Positions 45,701 to 55,903 of a stretch of 64,000 nucleotides of DNA are shown here, in pieces. Each line of letters starts with the position of its first letter. The first letter of the stretch is position 1. The stretch spans positions 186,001-250,000 of the forward strand of contig JADLSH010000390.1 in assembly GCA_016169945.1 (NCBI GenBank). The letters are read 5' to 3'. Origin of the DNA: Trachythela sp. YZ-2020 (lineage: Eukaryota; Cnidaria; Anthozoa; Malacalcyonacea; Clavulariidae). A program made the position numbers and the translations under genes. Under the pieces are notes generated by a model. The model worked only from the letters and a program-made list of their open reading frames with translations. It made no database searches and was not told where the DNA came from.

Positions 45701-48700
45701 AGTCACAATAGGGCCATTTACATAGAACGCGTCTTATATGCGAACACGCTCGTATAAATGGTCAAATTCTAATAGGTCGCGACTGAGTGTTCGCGTCTTA
45801 TATAAGACGAGTCTTATGTAAGTCGCGACTTATTTTCTCCCGTATAATGACTCTAATGTGGCTCTCTCTATTCCCACCCTCTATTCATTAAATCCCAATA
45901 AAGATCTATATAGATATATACAAACACTAACATTTCATAAAGAATTGCGTTTATTTAATCGAAAACAATAATTTTTAAATTCTTTTAAAAGCGTCAGAAT
46001 AATATATCTTGTTTCGTGTTAAAATCTCCGATGTGGTTAAGTTCATATGTTTAAGCTTTTCTTTTTTTCTTTTCAAGTTCATCGTGCAAAATATGAATCA
46101 TCTGTCTGTTCTGCTAGTATAGGCTGTGACCCAGACCATCCTCTATATAGGTATCTTGCTACTGTGGGTGAAAACTCTGTATCATTTCCTCTGGCTAAGA
46201 ACTTGTATATATAACAGGAATGACATCTCGGTCGGTACGTGTCCAACTAGCAGTTTTCCTTTGTAAAGCTTTATTTACCCCGCTGCCTCTATTTAGCCCG
46301 CCGTCTAATAAGCCCTCAGAGGCAATACGGTATTGCAGGAAAGACATAATGTATGTTTCGTTCGGTATTTCCCTAAACGTGTGCGAAATTGGCGGTTTGA
46401 CTGATCTAGAAACACTTTCTCACAGTCACTGTACTCTGTAGGTATAAAAAATGAAGTCAGGCCTTTTATTAGAGAGGTTTACGTTTTATAGACTTTTCAA
46501 AAATAAAATATACTATCTCGAGACTTTGGAAACTGTCCGTAATAGAGAGATGTCAGCAAGGAGTGGTAACCGTACTGTATACAGCATTTTTGTCTCATTG
46601 GAACAGGATTCTTTTTTCTGGCGAGAATATTTTTGGCGTACTTTTTTCAAGTAAAACTTGAATTTCCTCTTCATTTAATTGTCCAAATCTGCCAACCATT
46701 TTTCTACTTTTCTCTACTAGCAGGATATGAGCTAATATCCTGCTAGTAGAGAACCAATCAGATTGCAGAATACCTCATATCCAGAGCTTGTGTATATAAT
46801 AAGACCTAATATGCTGCAAGCACCCCTTTTCTTTAAGACAATTGTTGAATAAGAACATAAATTCCCTTACTGTTTCTGACTCCCTTTTTCTTTCAGTGTT
46901 TTCAGGTTTTAAATACAGTTTTGCTGACGATGTTGTTGCCATGGCAGCAGGATATTTTGAAGCTTCTCGTAACTTAGCAGCCGTTGATTTTGCTTGGGAG
47001 GATGTTCCCTCTGTTTTCTCTTTTCGTTTTGCAAAGAAACTCCCTGAAGTGATTGCATCTACTGCTTCGTCTTTTAAAATAAATGCTCCCAATTTTGTTT
47101 GAGTCTACAGTAAAAGTCAGAGAAAAATGTGTAAATTCGTATACTTTACATAATGTACATTAAACCATACAAGTTTGCACGACAGAAGGTTTGGGCAGGC
47201 AAGATAATTGTTTGGGTATTTGGGTATATACCTTTTCTTGTGTTCCATTTTTCTCAACACTTTCTGGTGTATGAAAATTAACGAACGATAGACCATAACA
47301 TGATGTCTATATATTAAATACAAGTTTTAGTAACTGTAATCGAAAAATTCAAATACTATACGTGCTCTAGATTAAAATCCTTGAAATTCTGATACCTTAT
47401 TATATGGCTGTGTGCAAACTACTTTGACCCTGTCCCACTTCTGCTCGGCTACTGCTTTTGACAATTTTTCTGAGCCTGTATCATTCAAAAATTGATTTAA
47501 GTTTCTGATGACATGAGTTAGAGGGCAATATAACAGAAACACCGATAGAAACACCGAGATGAGATTTCATCTCTGCGACAGACAGGGGTTCAATTCCTTC
47601 AATATGCAGTTTTCGTATTATATTCCCCTCAGTTACACGTGAGAAGAGTGTATCCAGTTTGACTCTGGGCCATAAAAGGATGTCTCTTTCCTCTAGAAAG
47701 AACATGAGCTGATAGAGCTATCCAGTAAAGACTAAATTAATACGTTTAAAACAACTATATGAATTATGAAAGAAGAAGAGACTTCTATATAATTATATAG
47801 ACACGCACCACCCATGCAGACATTTTTCTTTCCATTCACTTACCAAACATTCTAACTCTGTTGTTGTTTGTTCCAGACTTACTTTCAGCTGGACTCATAA
47901 ACGATGATGCAACAAGCAGTACCTGGATATTTTATAGATCAACAAGTCAATAATTAAACTCACGAGCGATAATCCGGGAAATGCTTCATATAGAATGATA
48001 AATATATTAGGGCCAAAAATTGATATAATTGCGATATCTTTTTCCTGGTCCTTTAGACTGGGTATGCCTTATACGGGCCCAATGCAAATATTTTCATTTT
48101 TGGTTACATCCGCCTGTTTAACGTCTATATCTGCCTCGTCCCCAGGCGCTATATGATAGGCTTACATTAAGTATTAATATGGGTGGCAATACGTGAAAGG
48201 GCACGCGAACTTTTCAGTTCATTTCATGCAGTTCGTTATATAGCGCCTGGGTACGAGGCAGGTATACTAACACTACATGGTACCTGATATTCACTTGACG
48301 AAGATCTGTCAACTAAAACTTCCACGAAAGCTGAACCATTATTTCCTAAATTAAGCGAGGAACATAAAAACATTGTACTGAACAATTTAATCCATGAACT
48401 CAACCTACTGTAGTCTATAGTCTTACCGCATGCCTTTTACTGTAGTCTATAGTCTTACCGCATGCCCTTTACTGTAGTCTATATAGTCTTACCGCATGCC
48501 CTTTACTAACCTACTGTATAGTCTATATAGTCTTACCGCATGCCCTTTACTAACCTACTGTATAGTCTATATAGTCTTACCGCATGCCCTTTACTCGGAG
48601 TGATGCCTAGAGTCTAGAGAGATGCAATAGTCTTACCGCATGCCCTTTACTCGGAGTGATGCCTAGAGTCTAGAGAGATGCAATAGTCTTACCGCATGCC

Positions 48701-49051
48701 CTTTACTCGGAGTGATGCCTAGAGTCTAGAGAGATGCAATAGTCTTACCGCATGCCCTTTACTCGGAGTGATGCCTAGAGTCTAGAGAGATGCAACAACA
48801 TTGGCACAACACTTACCAATATCTACTGAATTTATCTTAGACGCCTTTTCCAACTAGAAAATAATTGGAATAAGTATCAAAGTAACTTAAAAATACCACA
48901 TTGTGCTCAAATATTGTGCTTAATTTTGACGAATTTAGCCAATAAAAAAGCATATTACCTCAATTATAACAGATGCTTGTTTCTCGGATGGATCAACACA
49001 TTGCCATTTGCGATAGGACTCAGATTTCAACAAATTATCAGCGGGATGAGC
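33811..49051 (-). CDS. XRCC1: XRCC1 DNA single-strand-break repair scaffold (19 exons, first exon missing)
   Basis: Exons in coding order (minus strand): 48959..49051, 48817..48853, 48284..48345, 47844..47922, 47396..47475, 47232..47306, 46871..47104, 44662..44698, 44202..44254, 43977..44098, 43154..43194, 42588..42666, 41883..41997, 41365..41410, 40885..41029, 40598..40689, 38490..38631, 34538..34613, 33811..33921. All phases match; total 572 codons plus stop, against 633 in human. XRCC1 is a nuclear scaffold joining DNA polymerase beta, PARP-made chains, PNKP/aprataxin and ligase III. Visible parts are the polymerase-beta-binding N-terminal domain (1-140: SYRKWQC, NNGSAFVEVLV, SSFMSPAESKSG, EQKWDRVKVVC), a KR/KKAK bipartite basic stretch (about 212-233), BRCT1 (about 250-335: FVLSGFKNPERG, GDW, CAFINTPKYSQV, TWVHDC), an acidic linker with CK2-like STESETDDDD, and BRCT2 (about 475-572: LPDFFSKMTFFLYGEF, YMSDSVKYVIT, VRPKWIYTC). 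The exon with the initiator ATG (about 16 residues) was not found. The donor of 41883..41997 is the least certain. Confidence 0.95.
34678..34747. repeat. (ATTC)n microsatellite
   Basis: About 17 ATTC units with two ATTCG interruptions, in the last-but-one XRCC1 intron. Confidence 0.9.
35019..35645. mobile_element. TTAA-bounded foldback MITE, 627 bp
   Basis: TTAAGGTGGCTCGATACAG at the left is matched by CTGTATCGAGCCACCTTAA at the right. The arms pair for about 220 bp each (blocks GGTCACGTAACTGCCGTTGC and TTGTTGCCATAGCAACGGC). TTAA occurs at both borders, as in piggyBac/Kolobok insertions. No ORF. It lies in an XRCC1 intron and shares its right TTAA with the next element. Confidence 0.88.
35858..36230 (+). 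pseudogene. Broken THAP zinc-finger domain exon
   Basis: From ATG 35858 the frame gives GCVAGGPNLVSC and basic residues. A one-base shift near 36020 leads into WINVVRKHRPSVHASATSC, LCSAHFEDSCYD and, after two in-frame TGA codons, LKEDAIPT. The C..C..W..C-x2-H-F and final A-I/V-P-T pattern is the C2CH THAP domain, a DNA-binding module of P-element and Kolobok proteins. It ends at a GTTAGT donor (36231). The frameshift and stops make it non-functional as sequenced. Confidence 0.75.
37346..38059 (-). pseudogene. Relic of a P2X7-C-terminus-like (ballast) domain protein
   Basis: The first exon-like piece is 38059 to 37797: ATG, a Ser/Asn-rich start (MSSNESDSSANTSESS), a frameshift, then acidic DDEPLPEPGQVVDTPDDPDG. 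A second piece from about 37510 reads LRAVAYRCSSLNGCVAYW; one base later in frame it reads RLLPAACVYHFIRKAYP. This matches my memory of the P2X7 cytoplasmic 'ballast' pattern (R-x2-AYR-C ... LPSCC...IRK-FP). Such domains occur in stand-alone invertebrate proteins, some of them transposon-linked. The splice joint I tried would create a stop, so it is a pseudogene. The assignment is moderate. Confidence 0.5.
38861..39897. repeat. 1.04-kb CTACAN/CAACAN satellite
   Basis: A nearly G-free strand made of shifting hexamer and trimer blocks: CTACAG, CAACAC, (CAA)n, AGCTACAAC and CTACAG again. It keeps frames open for more than 360 codons on the plus strand (poly-T, poly-Q and TTA repeats) and 280 on the minus strand (poly-V/A). 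There is no protein-like complexity and no splice context, so I treat it as a microsatellite expansion in an XRCC1 intron. Confidence 0.95.
39885..40131. mobile_element. Inverted repeat with tRNA-like A-box core
   Basis: The arm at 39888-39967 (CAGTTGCTGAGCATTAACCG, then GCAGATGGGAGTGAT) is about 90% complementary to 40047-40131. The loop contains TAGCTCAGTTGGTTAGAGCG, a tRNA A box followed by an anticodon-arm-like stretch but no B box. The arms flank a truncated SINE head. Confidence 0.7.
40122..40230 (+). repeat. tRNA-derived SINE with A and B boxes
   Basis: CTTTAGG and CCTAAAG can pair as an acceptor-like stem around GGTCAGTTGGTTAGAGC (A box) and GGTTCGATTCC (B box). A GTTGCATTTTTCGCAACTG hairpin tail follows, which recurs inverted near 32.25 kb. 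The tRNA-like fold is shortened, so I call a SINE. A decayed tRNA gene is the alternative. Confidence 0.65.
40311..40362. repeat. (CTATAA)n microsatellite
   Basis: About eight to nine hexamer units in a row, in an XRCC1 intron. Confidence 0.9.
41452..41662. mobile_element. MITE built of CCAACATTGTTGG words
   Basis: GGCCCGTTCAAACGA at the left pairs with TCGTTTAAGGGCC at the right. The interior repeats the palindrome CCAACATTGTTGG and variants at least six times. A decayed relative lies at about 32.50-32.59 kb. Confidence 0.7.
45035..45556. mobile_element. TIR element made of repeated TTAGCACC/GGTGCTAA words
   Basis: The ends CACTGTTAATTTTGGGGTGT and ACACCCCCAAATTAACAGCGTG are inverted repeats. 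Between them the words TTAACACC, TTAGCACC and GGTGTTAAAA recur more than fifteen times in both directions. The terminal motif itself seems to have been multiplied. No ORF. It is in an XRCC1 intron. Confidence 0.65.
46644..46802. mobile_element. 159-bp dispersed repeat with perfect hairpin, copy 2
   Basis: A single visible base (A for G) differs from 7212-7370. The same 16-bp perfect hairpin and the same minus-strand start (MVGRFGQLNEEEIQVLLE) are present. It lies in the XRCC1 intron following exon 46871..47104. Confidence 0.75.
47481..47705 (-). CDS. Unidentified 74-codon frame inside an XRCC1 intron
   Basis: A protein-like frame (FLEERDILLWPRVKLD, IEGIEPLSVAEMKSHLG) lies between XRCC1 exons 47844..47922 and 47396..47475, on the same strand. 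It is not part of the XRCC1 frame, because the flanking exons already join in phase. I do not recognise it. It could be a retained transposon exon fragment or chance. A TTTCTAG acceptor-like site precedes AGGAAAGAG near 47695. Confidence 0.3.
   Translation of the reverse strand: MFFLEERDILLWPRVKLDTLFSRVTEGNIIRKLHIEGIEPLSVAEMKSHLGVSIGVSVILPSNSCHQKLKSIFE
48405..48796. repeat. Minisatellite with 56-bp and about 45-bp units
   Basis: TAGTCTTACCGCATGCCCTT starts each unit. The last four units are exactly 56 bp apart (48572, 48628, 48684, 48740). Earlier units are shorter and contain TACTGTATAGTCTATA. It lies in the XRCC1 intron between exons 48817..48853 and 48284..48345. Confidence 0.9.
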
Positions 49052-49059
49052 CTAACACA

Positions 49060-49794
49060 TATGAATAATTAATAATGTTTTCTCAAGAGCACAACCAACT
49101 CAAAGCTGGGGCACAGGAGGTGTGCACCCATAACGGATACAATGAGTACTCTAGAGGAAGCCCTCAAAGAGAATTACCATGATTATGAAGCTTGACGGGA
49201 GCTGTGGCTGTGCAGGAAGAGAAGATCACACATGCAACTGTACTTCAATACGGGGATTACGATATTTTCTACAGAGGATGCCAGAAAGGTTAGTTGATTA
49301 GTCGGTATTTCAAAAGTCGACAAAGTCTTAAGAGACTGGCCTTTCACATGGAATACATGTATAGATGTGACTGGCCTTTCACATGGAATACATGTATAGA
49401 TGTGTTAAAAACTTAAAATAGGTGGGCTGAACTAAGCACTATCTTGCAGCAATTGATGGTCAAACGGAGAGAAAATGAGGTAAACTGTACGTGTTCATAA
49501 TAGAACTGATATACGCGTCAATAATCTCCTACTTTCCTGTAGTTTATGTTATACTCGCATGTGTTTGATGCCATATAATAGGAAAACACTCACGGATCAG
49601 GAATCAAAACTCCATTAAATTTGATTGTAATTACTATACGAACATAACTTACAACTACTTTTATACATATCATTCACGTGATACATATCCTAACGATTAT
49701 GCATGATATTATCCTGCTTTGTTTGCAAGGAAAATCATTGCTTTACGATATTTATATTATATATTCTTGTTTGTAAAATAAACCTAAAATTGTA
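49060..49794. other. XRCC1 first intron or upstream DNA
   Basis: I searched for the missing XRCC1 start exon on the minus strand and did not find it. A 37-bp direct repeat lies near 49333-49402. No other gene. Confidence 0.4.
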
Positions 49795-49908
49795 ATTTTT
49801 TTGTAATTGTAAAATCTATTAGAAACTCCCAAAAGGGTTTTTCGGTTCTAATTTACATGTCATTGAGTAATACCTATTAAAAACAAATTATATATCTATA
49901 TACATTTA

Positions 49909-52092
49909 TTAGCTAAAACATGAATTAAAAAGTAATTTCCTTAGTCCTTTCTTAAAAGTACGTAAACTACTGGTATCTGTAATTTCTCGTGGAAGTGAGT
50001 TCCATAAACGGATAGCTCGGTATAGGAATGTTCGCTGCCCCGAAGCTGATCTATACGCTGGGATATTCAAACTATCTTTATTCCTAGTATTTCGGTTGTG
50101 TACTAAAGACCGTGTTATAAACCGATCACTTAGGTAAGTAGGGACTAATCCCTTAACACACTTGAACGCCAGAATAGCATCTTTATATTTCAGAGCACTG
50201 TCTACAGGGAGCCAGTTCAACTCCTTAAGAGCCGGTGTTATATGGTCAAATTTCTTTGTCCCAGTAATGATCCTTGCAGCAAAATTCTGTACTTTTTGCA
50301 ACTTCACAATATTTTTCTTCGCTGTATTGGACCACACGGATGAACAATAATATAATCGGCTAAAAACTAAAGCGTTCACGACGTTTTTCAGTGTGCTGGT
50401 GTCCAAAAGATGTTTTACTCTGTTTATTTGACATAAACTACCAGTACACGAAGACACAGTGTTAGTGATGTGTTCGTCATAGCTCAAAGTACGGTCTACT
50501 TGCAGTCCAAGGTCTTGTGCAGAAGAAGATGGAAAAATCTTTTTTCCAAGCAAGACAACATGAAAGTCATCAGGTAGTTTCTTCAGCATCTGTCGGGTGC
50601 CAAACACCAACAGCTTAGTCTTACCCGGATTTATTAGCAGGCTGTTATGGCAACACCAGGCAGCAATATTAAACAAATCCTCATTTATCTGCTTAACCAC
50701 ATTACATAAATCCGCGACAGGAAACGACAAATACAATTTTGAGTCATCGACGAAAGATTCTAGACCACCAAACTTCGGGATTGACGGAAGATCATTGAGA
50801 TAAATATTAAAGAGGGCCGGCCCTAATATGGAGCCTTGAGGAACTCCATGAGAAAGATAACCAAAGCCGGAAGTCTCGGCGCCAATCCTGACGCACTGCC
50901 GTCGTTCCAATAAATAACTTCTAAACCATTCTAGAGTAATAAGAGAAACTCCTAATGCCTGCAGCTTGGTAAGGAGTTTTGCATGGTCGATGCTGTCAAA
51001 CGCCTTTGATAAGTCTAACAAAACAAGGATCGTCAATTTCTTGGCGTCCATCGCCTCAAGTACACTGTCTGTTATCAAAACATGAAGCGTCTCACAAGAA
51101 TGCTGTTTTTTATTTCCACTTTGGTGCTCACTTAGGCGATTTTTTTTGCTCATATAAGTAGTCAATTGGTTCAGAGCAACTCGTTCACAGATTTTTGAAG
51201 CTGCAGGCAGTAAAGATATTGGTCGATTGTTGTTTGCCACTTCATGGTCTCCTTCTTTCAGTAATGGAATGGCCTCTTTTTCCAAGCTACTGGGAAGACA
51301 GATGACAACAGGGAGCGATTAACAATGTCCGTTAGAATCGGTAGAATGCACGGGAGCGCATCTTTGATCACAGACATGGATACTCGATCATACCCAGGCG
51401 CTTTATCTGATGAAAATGACATCACAATTTTGTGGATCTCATACGTGGAGACAGCATGAAACTGGAACATGTCCGTCTCAAAAATTTCCTGTCTCACGAT
51501 GATGTCAGTTAACAAGGGCAGGTGATGTAAGTCAATCAAAGTCTTAGAAGCTTCCGATGCTTTAGCACCGACAGAGGTGAAAAAGTTGTTAAAGTTTTCT
51601 ACAACCTCTTTTAAGTCTTTCGTGTAGACTTGCTGAGTTTTTTCCCTTCGCGGAATAAAATCCCTTATTACCTTCCACTTAGAGCTAGTCTTCTGGCACT
51701 CTTTTAGTTGTTTCTTGATGTAGCCTTCTTCTGCCTTCCTTAATCTGGTCTTTACTATCTGGCGTGAATCGCGATACATTTCCCAGTCCACAGACGATCC
51801 GGTACACCGAGCACATTTTAATAACCGGTCTCTATCTCGCATGCATTCTTTAATTTGAGAATCAATGAATGGACAGCGACGATGCTTGATCTTCACAGTT
51901 TTAACAGGGGCATGCCATTCAAGCACTTCGAGAAACCTGTTATTAAAGTTACCCAACATTTCATTAGCGTCGTCGATAAGGGAAATATCGTGCCACGGTA
52001 CTTGTTCAAGATCAGAAAGAAATCGATGAGATTCATAATTCTTATAAGATCTTACTTTTGCGAAGTTGGGAGTTGGCTTCGGGTGTTTAAGT
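49909..52092 (-). pseudogene. LINE-B ORF2, 3' half: reverse transcriptase
   Basis: The frame 51258-52092 has the pre-RT linker and the DKAPGYDRVS motif. A one-base shift near 51275 leads to 49909-51285, which has NNRPISLLPAASK, LLDLSKAFDSIDH, GVPQGSILGPALF and an FVDD catalytic box. It ends in the ARIITG and LWNSLPREI patterns of LINE C-termini. FVDD is a variant of the usual F/YADD. Confidence 0.88.
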
Positions 52093-52098
52093 TTAAAT

Positions 52099-54779
52099 AA
52101 TAATAATAATTTATTGATATCCATCTTTAGTATAAAATTACAATGGATTTACAGTTTATAAAGTTGATACGAGTATATGTACATTGTGTTAAGTATAGTA
52201 TATGTTATATACAGTGTATATATATACTGCCAAAATTGCCACAAGTTAAATTTGGCAGTTGAGTAAAATTTATTATGACAAATATAGTAAAAATGTTAAG
52301 AGCAAAAAGAGTATAAAATTTAGATTATAATAACGCATTTGTTCTTGGGATAAACGAGAGTTTGTGCCTTTTAGTATGTGAGAAAAATTGTGGGAGAGTA
52401 TTTACTGTTCTTAGATCATATTTTTTCGTCACGATATCTGGTATATATTTTCTGCATGGATGCGTTTCATCATCAATAATTTTCTTATATCGAATGGCGA
52501 GCATATTACGACGTTCTTCAAGAGACTGAAGTAGGTCGGGCGGCAGGGCAAGTATTTTTTGACTTCTAGTTTGGATATTCTCCACCTCATCTATTAAGTA
52601 TTGTGGTAATCCAATCCCTATTGGGACGCGTATTCCAAAACCGGTCTGATTTTGGAGAGGTAACAGGTTAGACCTACTTCTGTCGGTAGATTAGCTCGAC
52701 GACATTCCCGAAGGTGGAATAAACGTTTGCTTGCCTTTCTTGTAATTTCTTCGACATGTGTGTTCCATTTAAGGGTATTATTACACCAAAGGCCCAGCAG
52801 CTTAAACGATTTAACTCTTTCAATCACATCATTACCAATCGTAAGTAAAGGTGGTTCGGGAATACCTTCTTTAAAACAGATCCACATATCTTTAGTCTTT
52901 TTTGCGTTAAGTTCCATCTTATTTCTGAAGGCCCAGTCATTCATTAAATCAAGCACCATTTGCATGTTACTAGTAGAGCAATATGAGATTGCCTCATCCT
53001 GAGTGCAATCATCAGCGTATTTATGCGTATTAATCTGAAAATAGTTAGGAATACAGTCTTCAAGGTCGTTAACATGAACATTAAACAGTGTTGGTGAGAT
53101 AACAGAACCCTGGGGACTCCGGAGGACAAGGCCTAGAAGATGATAAGCTCTCACCAAGTTTTACTTGCTGGCTCCTTCCTTCTAAAAACTCCGCGTCCAT
53201 AACCAAAAGACTTTGATACATTCAATTCCGCGAGTTTTCTTAGAAGCAGACCATGGTCGACCAAATCGAACGCTTTACGAAAATCGATAAATAAAGCGTG
53301 GATCCCCATTCTTCCATCACGTGAATTTTCAGTCTTATTGTACCAATTTTGGGTAATACTCGCTAATGCAGATACTGTTGATCTACCATGTGTAAATGCA
53401 TGTTGATTATCTTTGATCTTAAGGTCGCTTTATTCAATTTGAGTTGTATGGTTTCTAGATTTTTGCCATTTGCGATAGCACAGAAATCTGCCGGAAGTCA
53501 TTATCTATATCATTCGGGGGGTTCACTTTGGGCACAGGGGTGACTAAAGCATGTTTATATAAGGTCGGGTATTTAGACTGGGAGATGCTACAGCAGATGA
53601 TGTTATGGATAACAGGAGCAAGCTCTTCGCTATAACGACTCAGTAACCATGCAGGAATATCGTCCGAACCACTAGCTTTCCTAGGGTTTAGGTGCTTAAG
53701 AATTGCCTTGATTTGACCGATCGAAGGTAGTGCGGGCGCGATGTTCTTGAGTAGGTGTTCGACTTCCCCTAGTTTCGAATTTCATTTGGTATGGTAGTCT
53801 GCCAAGGCTTAGTGAAACTTTGTTGTAAGCGTTCAACTAGGTCATCTGTGGAGGCAGCTGAGAATTGACGATTACATTCGTTAACGGCAGCAAGTTCGTA
53901 TATAGTTTTATGCCACTTTGCCGGGTTCATTTCACGTGTATTTTCCGCTTTCGATTGGTAGTACGTTTTCTTTGCACTGGATATAAGTGAAGAAACTTTG
54001 TCGCATAATACTTTATACCTTGATTTGTTTCCTGATGTAAAGGCTTTTTGTCTGGCTTTTATTTCATGCTTAATACGCGGGGTGATCCAGGGTTTATCTG
54101 AGGGTGGAAACGTATAATACGTTTGGGCACCGTTTTATTGAGAATGCACATGATAGTACTTGTGAAAGCACTAACTTTATCGTCAATCTCATTAGTAGCA
54201 TAAACCAATTCCAGTTCTGCCTATTCAGATGGATACTCAGTTCAATTAAGTTACTACATTTCGTCAGGCGCACTTTTCGAGAAATCGCCTTCACCTTTTC
54301 TTTCAGCTTTGGAGTGAGTAACAGACACTGATGGTCAGAATGGCCAATCGGCGGGAGATGTTTAATGTCATTGTATAGCTCTGACATGTTAGTAAGGATT
54401 TGGTCTAAAACGTTTCTACCTCTAGTGGGAGCCCGTACAACTTTGCAAAGGTTGAAGCGTCTGCACAGTAAATTCAGTTTCATTTTATTGAAATCTCCGG
54501 CAATTATTATACCTGCTGAGGGATGGTCCTGCAGAATTTCATCAAGTCCGTCAGTGATATACTCACGCATAGCTCTTTCATCATCGTTCGTCTGACCAGG
54601 CGGATAGTATACGCTAATAACTATTATGGAGCTGTAAGGCCTGGGAGTTCTAGGCGGTTTAAGTACAAGCCAAAGAACTTATTTATCGTCCACTTCAAGA
54701 TTTGTCAAACGGGTAGTAGGTATTTGGTGGTGCACATAGGCTAAGACACCGCCACCAGGGGTAAGGCGGTCTCGACGGC
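52099..54779 (-). mobile_element. Nested 5'-truncated LINE (LINE-C)
   Basis: Inserted into LINE-B with a 6-bp TTAAAT duplication. The 3' end (left) carries an (AAT)n tail at 52095-52112. The 5' end starts inside the endonuclease domain (GGGVLAYVHH). Remnants are endonuclease 54094-54650 (GDFNKM, GHSDH), reverse transcriptase 52618-53157 (PQGSVISPTLFN, YADD near 53020) and a C-terminal tail 52325-52585. Several frameshifts lie between 53160 and 54090. Confidence 0.9.
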
Positions 54780-54785
54780 TTAAAT

Positions 54786-55782
54786 GTAGCGTATACCAGA
54801 TAGTGGTCACTTATATGAGTAAGCAATGCTCCGCTCTCCTCCACGAAGCCAATGTTGGAGGTCATGATCACATCAATAAGGGTGGACGAAGTCTCAGTAA
54901 CACGAGTTGGTTCTTGAATCAGCTGTGTTAGGTTGACACTACTACATAAATCATGTAGGGCAACAGCTTCGCGAGAAGATTTTAACAGGTCGCAATTCAA
55001 ATCGCCAGTGATTACTATATCTTTCCCAAGTGTTAACGCTTGAGAGTACTTGTCCATAAAATCGTTGATGAAACAAGATACGGGACAGTAGTCAGGTCGG
55101 TATGTTACACACAAAAGGATAGATCTCAATCTCTTTAGCTGTATCTGCACCCATAATTGATGGAATCCCGAGCCTGATATTGTACTCATATCATTTAAAC
55201 GAAGATCTTGTGTATAAACACACTCCTCCTCCTGTTTTCCTTAGCCGATCTAGTCTCGTTAGCTTATATCCCTCAATTTCCACAGCCGCATTTGTGACAC
55301 TCGAGTTAAGCCAGGATTCTGAAACTGCAAGCACATCATAATTCACTTCTCGCATTAACTCTCTAAGCTGCAATAACCGATCTTACGTTCAGATGTGCGA
55401 TTTGAAGTTTCGATTTTAAAAAGTTTGCTGTATTCAATAGAGTTCCTCTTGTTGTTGTTGTTGTTGCCGTCACGGTCGTGGTTTTTGAAAAGGTCGCGAG
55501 TGGAATATTTAATAAGTTCGAATAGTTTGGACCACTTGGCGTTGTATTTGATCGTCTACAACTTCGAGTTAAAGTAGAACACACGGTAGTTATAGTTCTG
55601 TTATTTCTCAGATGTTCTCCACCTCGTTTTATTCTCGAAGGAGCCAAAATATTGTACAATGAAAGCTTTTGCCAAACATCAGTTAAGACCGGTCGAATCG
55701 GTGAGCCATGAAGTGCCTCAAAGTTTGACGTTTTCCACCAATTTCTGAGTGAAATGAGAGTATTTCTCGAATAAACCAGCAT
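54786..55782 (-). pseudogene. LINE-B ORF2, 5' half: endonuclease domain
   Basis: The frame starting at 55782 has a Ser/Thr-rich leader, then the first endonuclease strand (AHLNVRS). A shift near 55370 continues in 55191-55373 (SESWLNSSV, GGGVCLY). Another shift leads into 54786-55189 (TYRPD, GDLNCDLLKS, SDHYLVYATFK). The break at the end is the LINE-C insertion. Confidence 0.85.
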
Positions 55783-55903
55783 GTTTTACATCTATGAACA
55801 TGAGCAATGTCCAAGATGGTAGATTTATAAGACTAAGGAGACTAAAATTCCAAAATGTGTTAAAATTCGAAGAGCTTTAAAATATGCAGCCATACACGGC
55901 GCC

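Larger units (their letters stand above)
49795..55790 (-). mobile_element. LINE (call LINE-B), split by a nested LINE
   Basis: The 5' part is 54786-55790 (endonuclease). The 3' part is 49795-52092 (linker, reverse transcriptase, C-terminus). Between them lies LINE-C. The word TTAAAT occurs at 52093-52098 and at 54780-54785, exactly at the two joints. Deleting LINE-C with one TTAAAT copy restores one frame across the joint (YATFK to LKHPKP). This shows the two halves were one element. The 3' end (left) is AT-rich with an ATTACAAAAAAATTAC tail. Confidence 0.9.

Noticed and set aside
48405..48796. CRISPR-like array
   Set aside because: Whole units repeat without unique spacers, and the genome is eukaryotic; this is a minisatellite.
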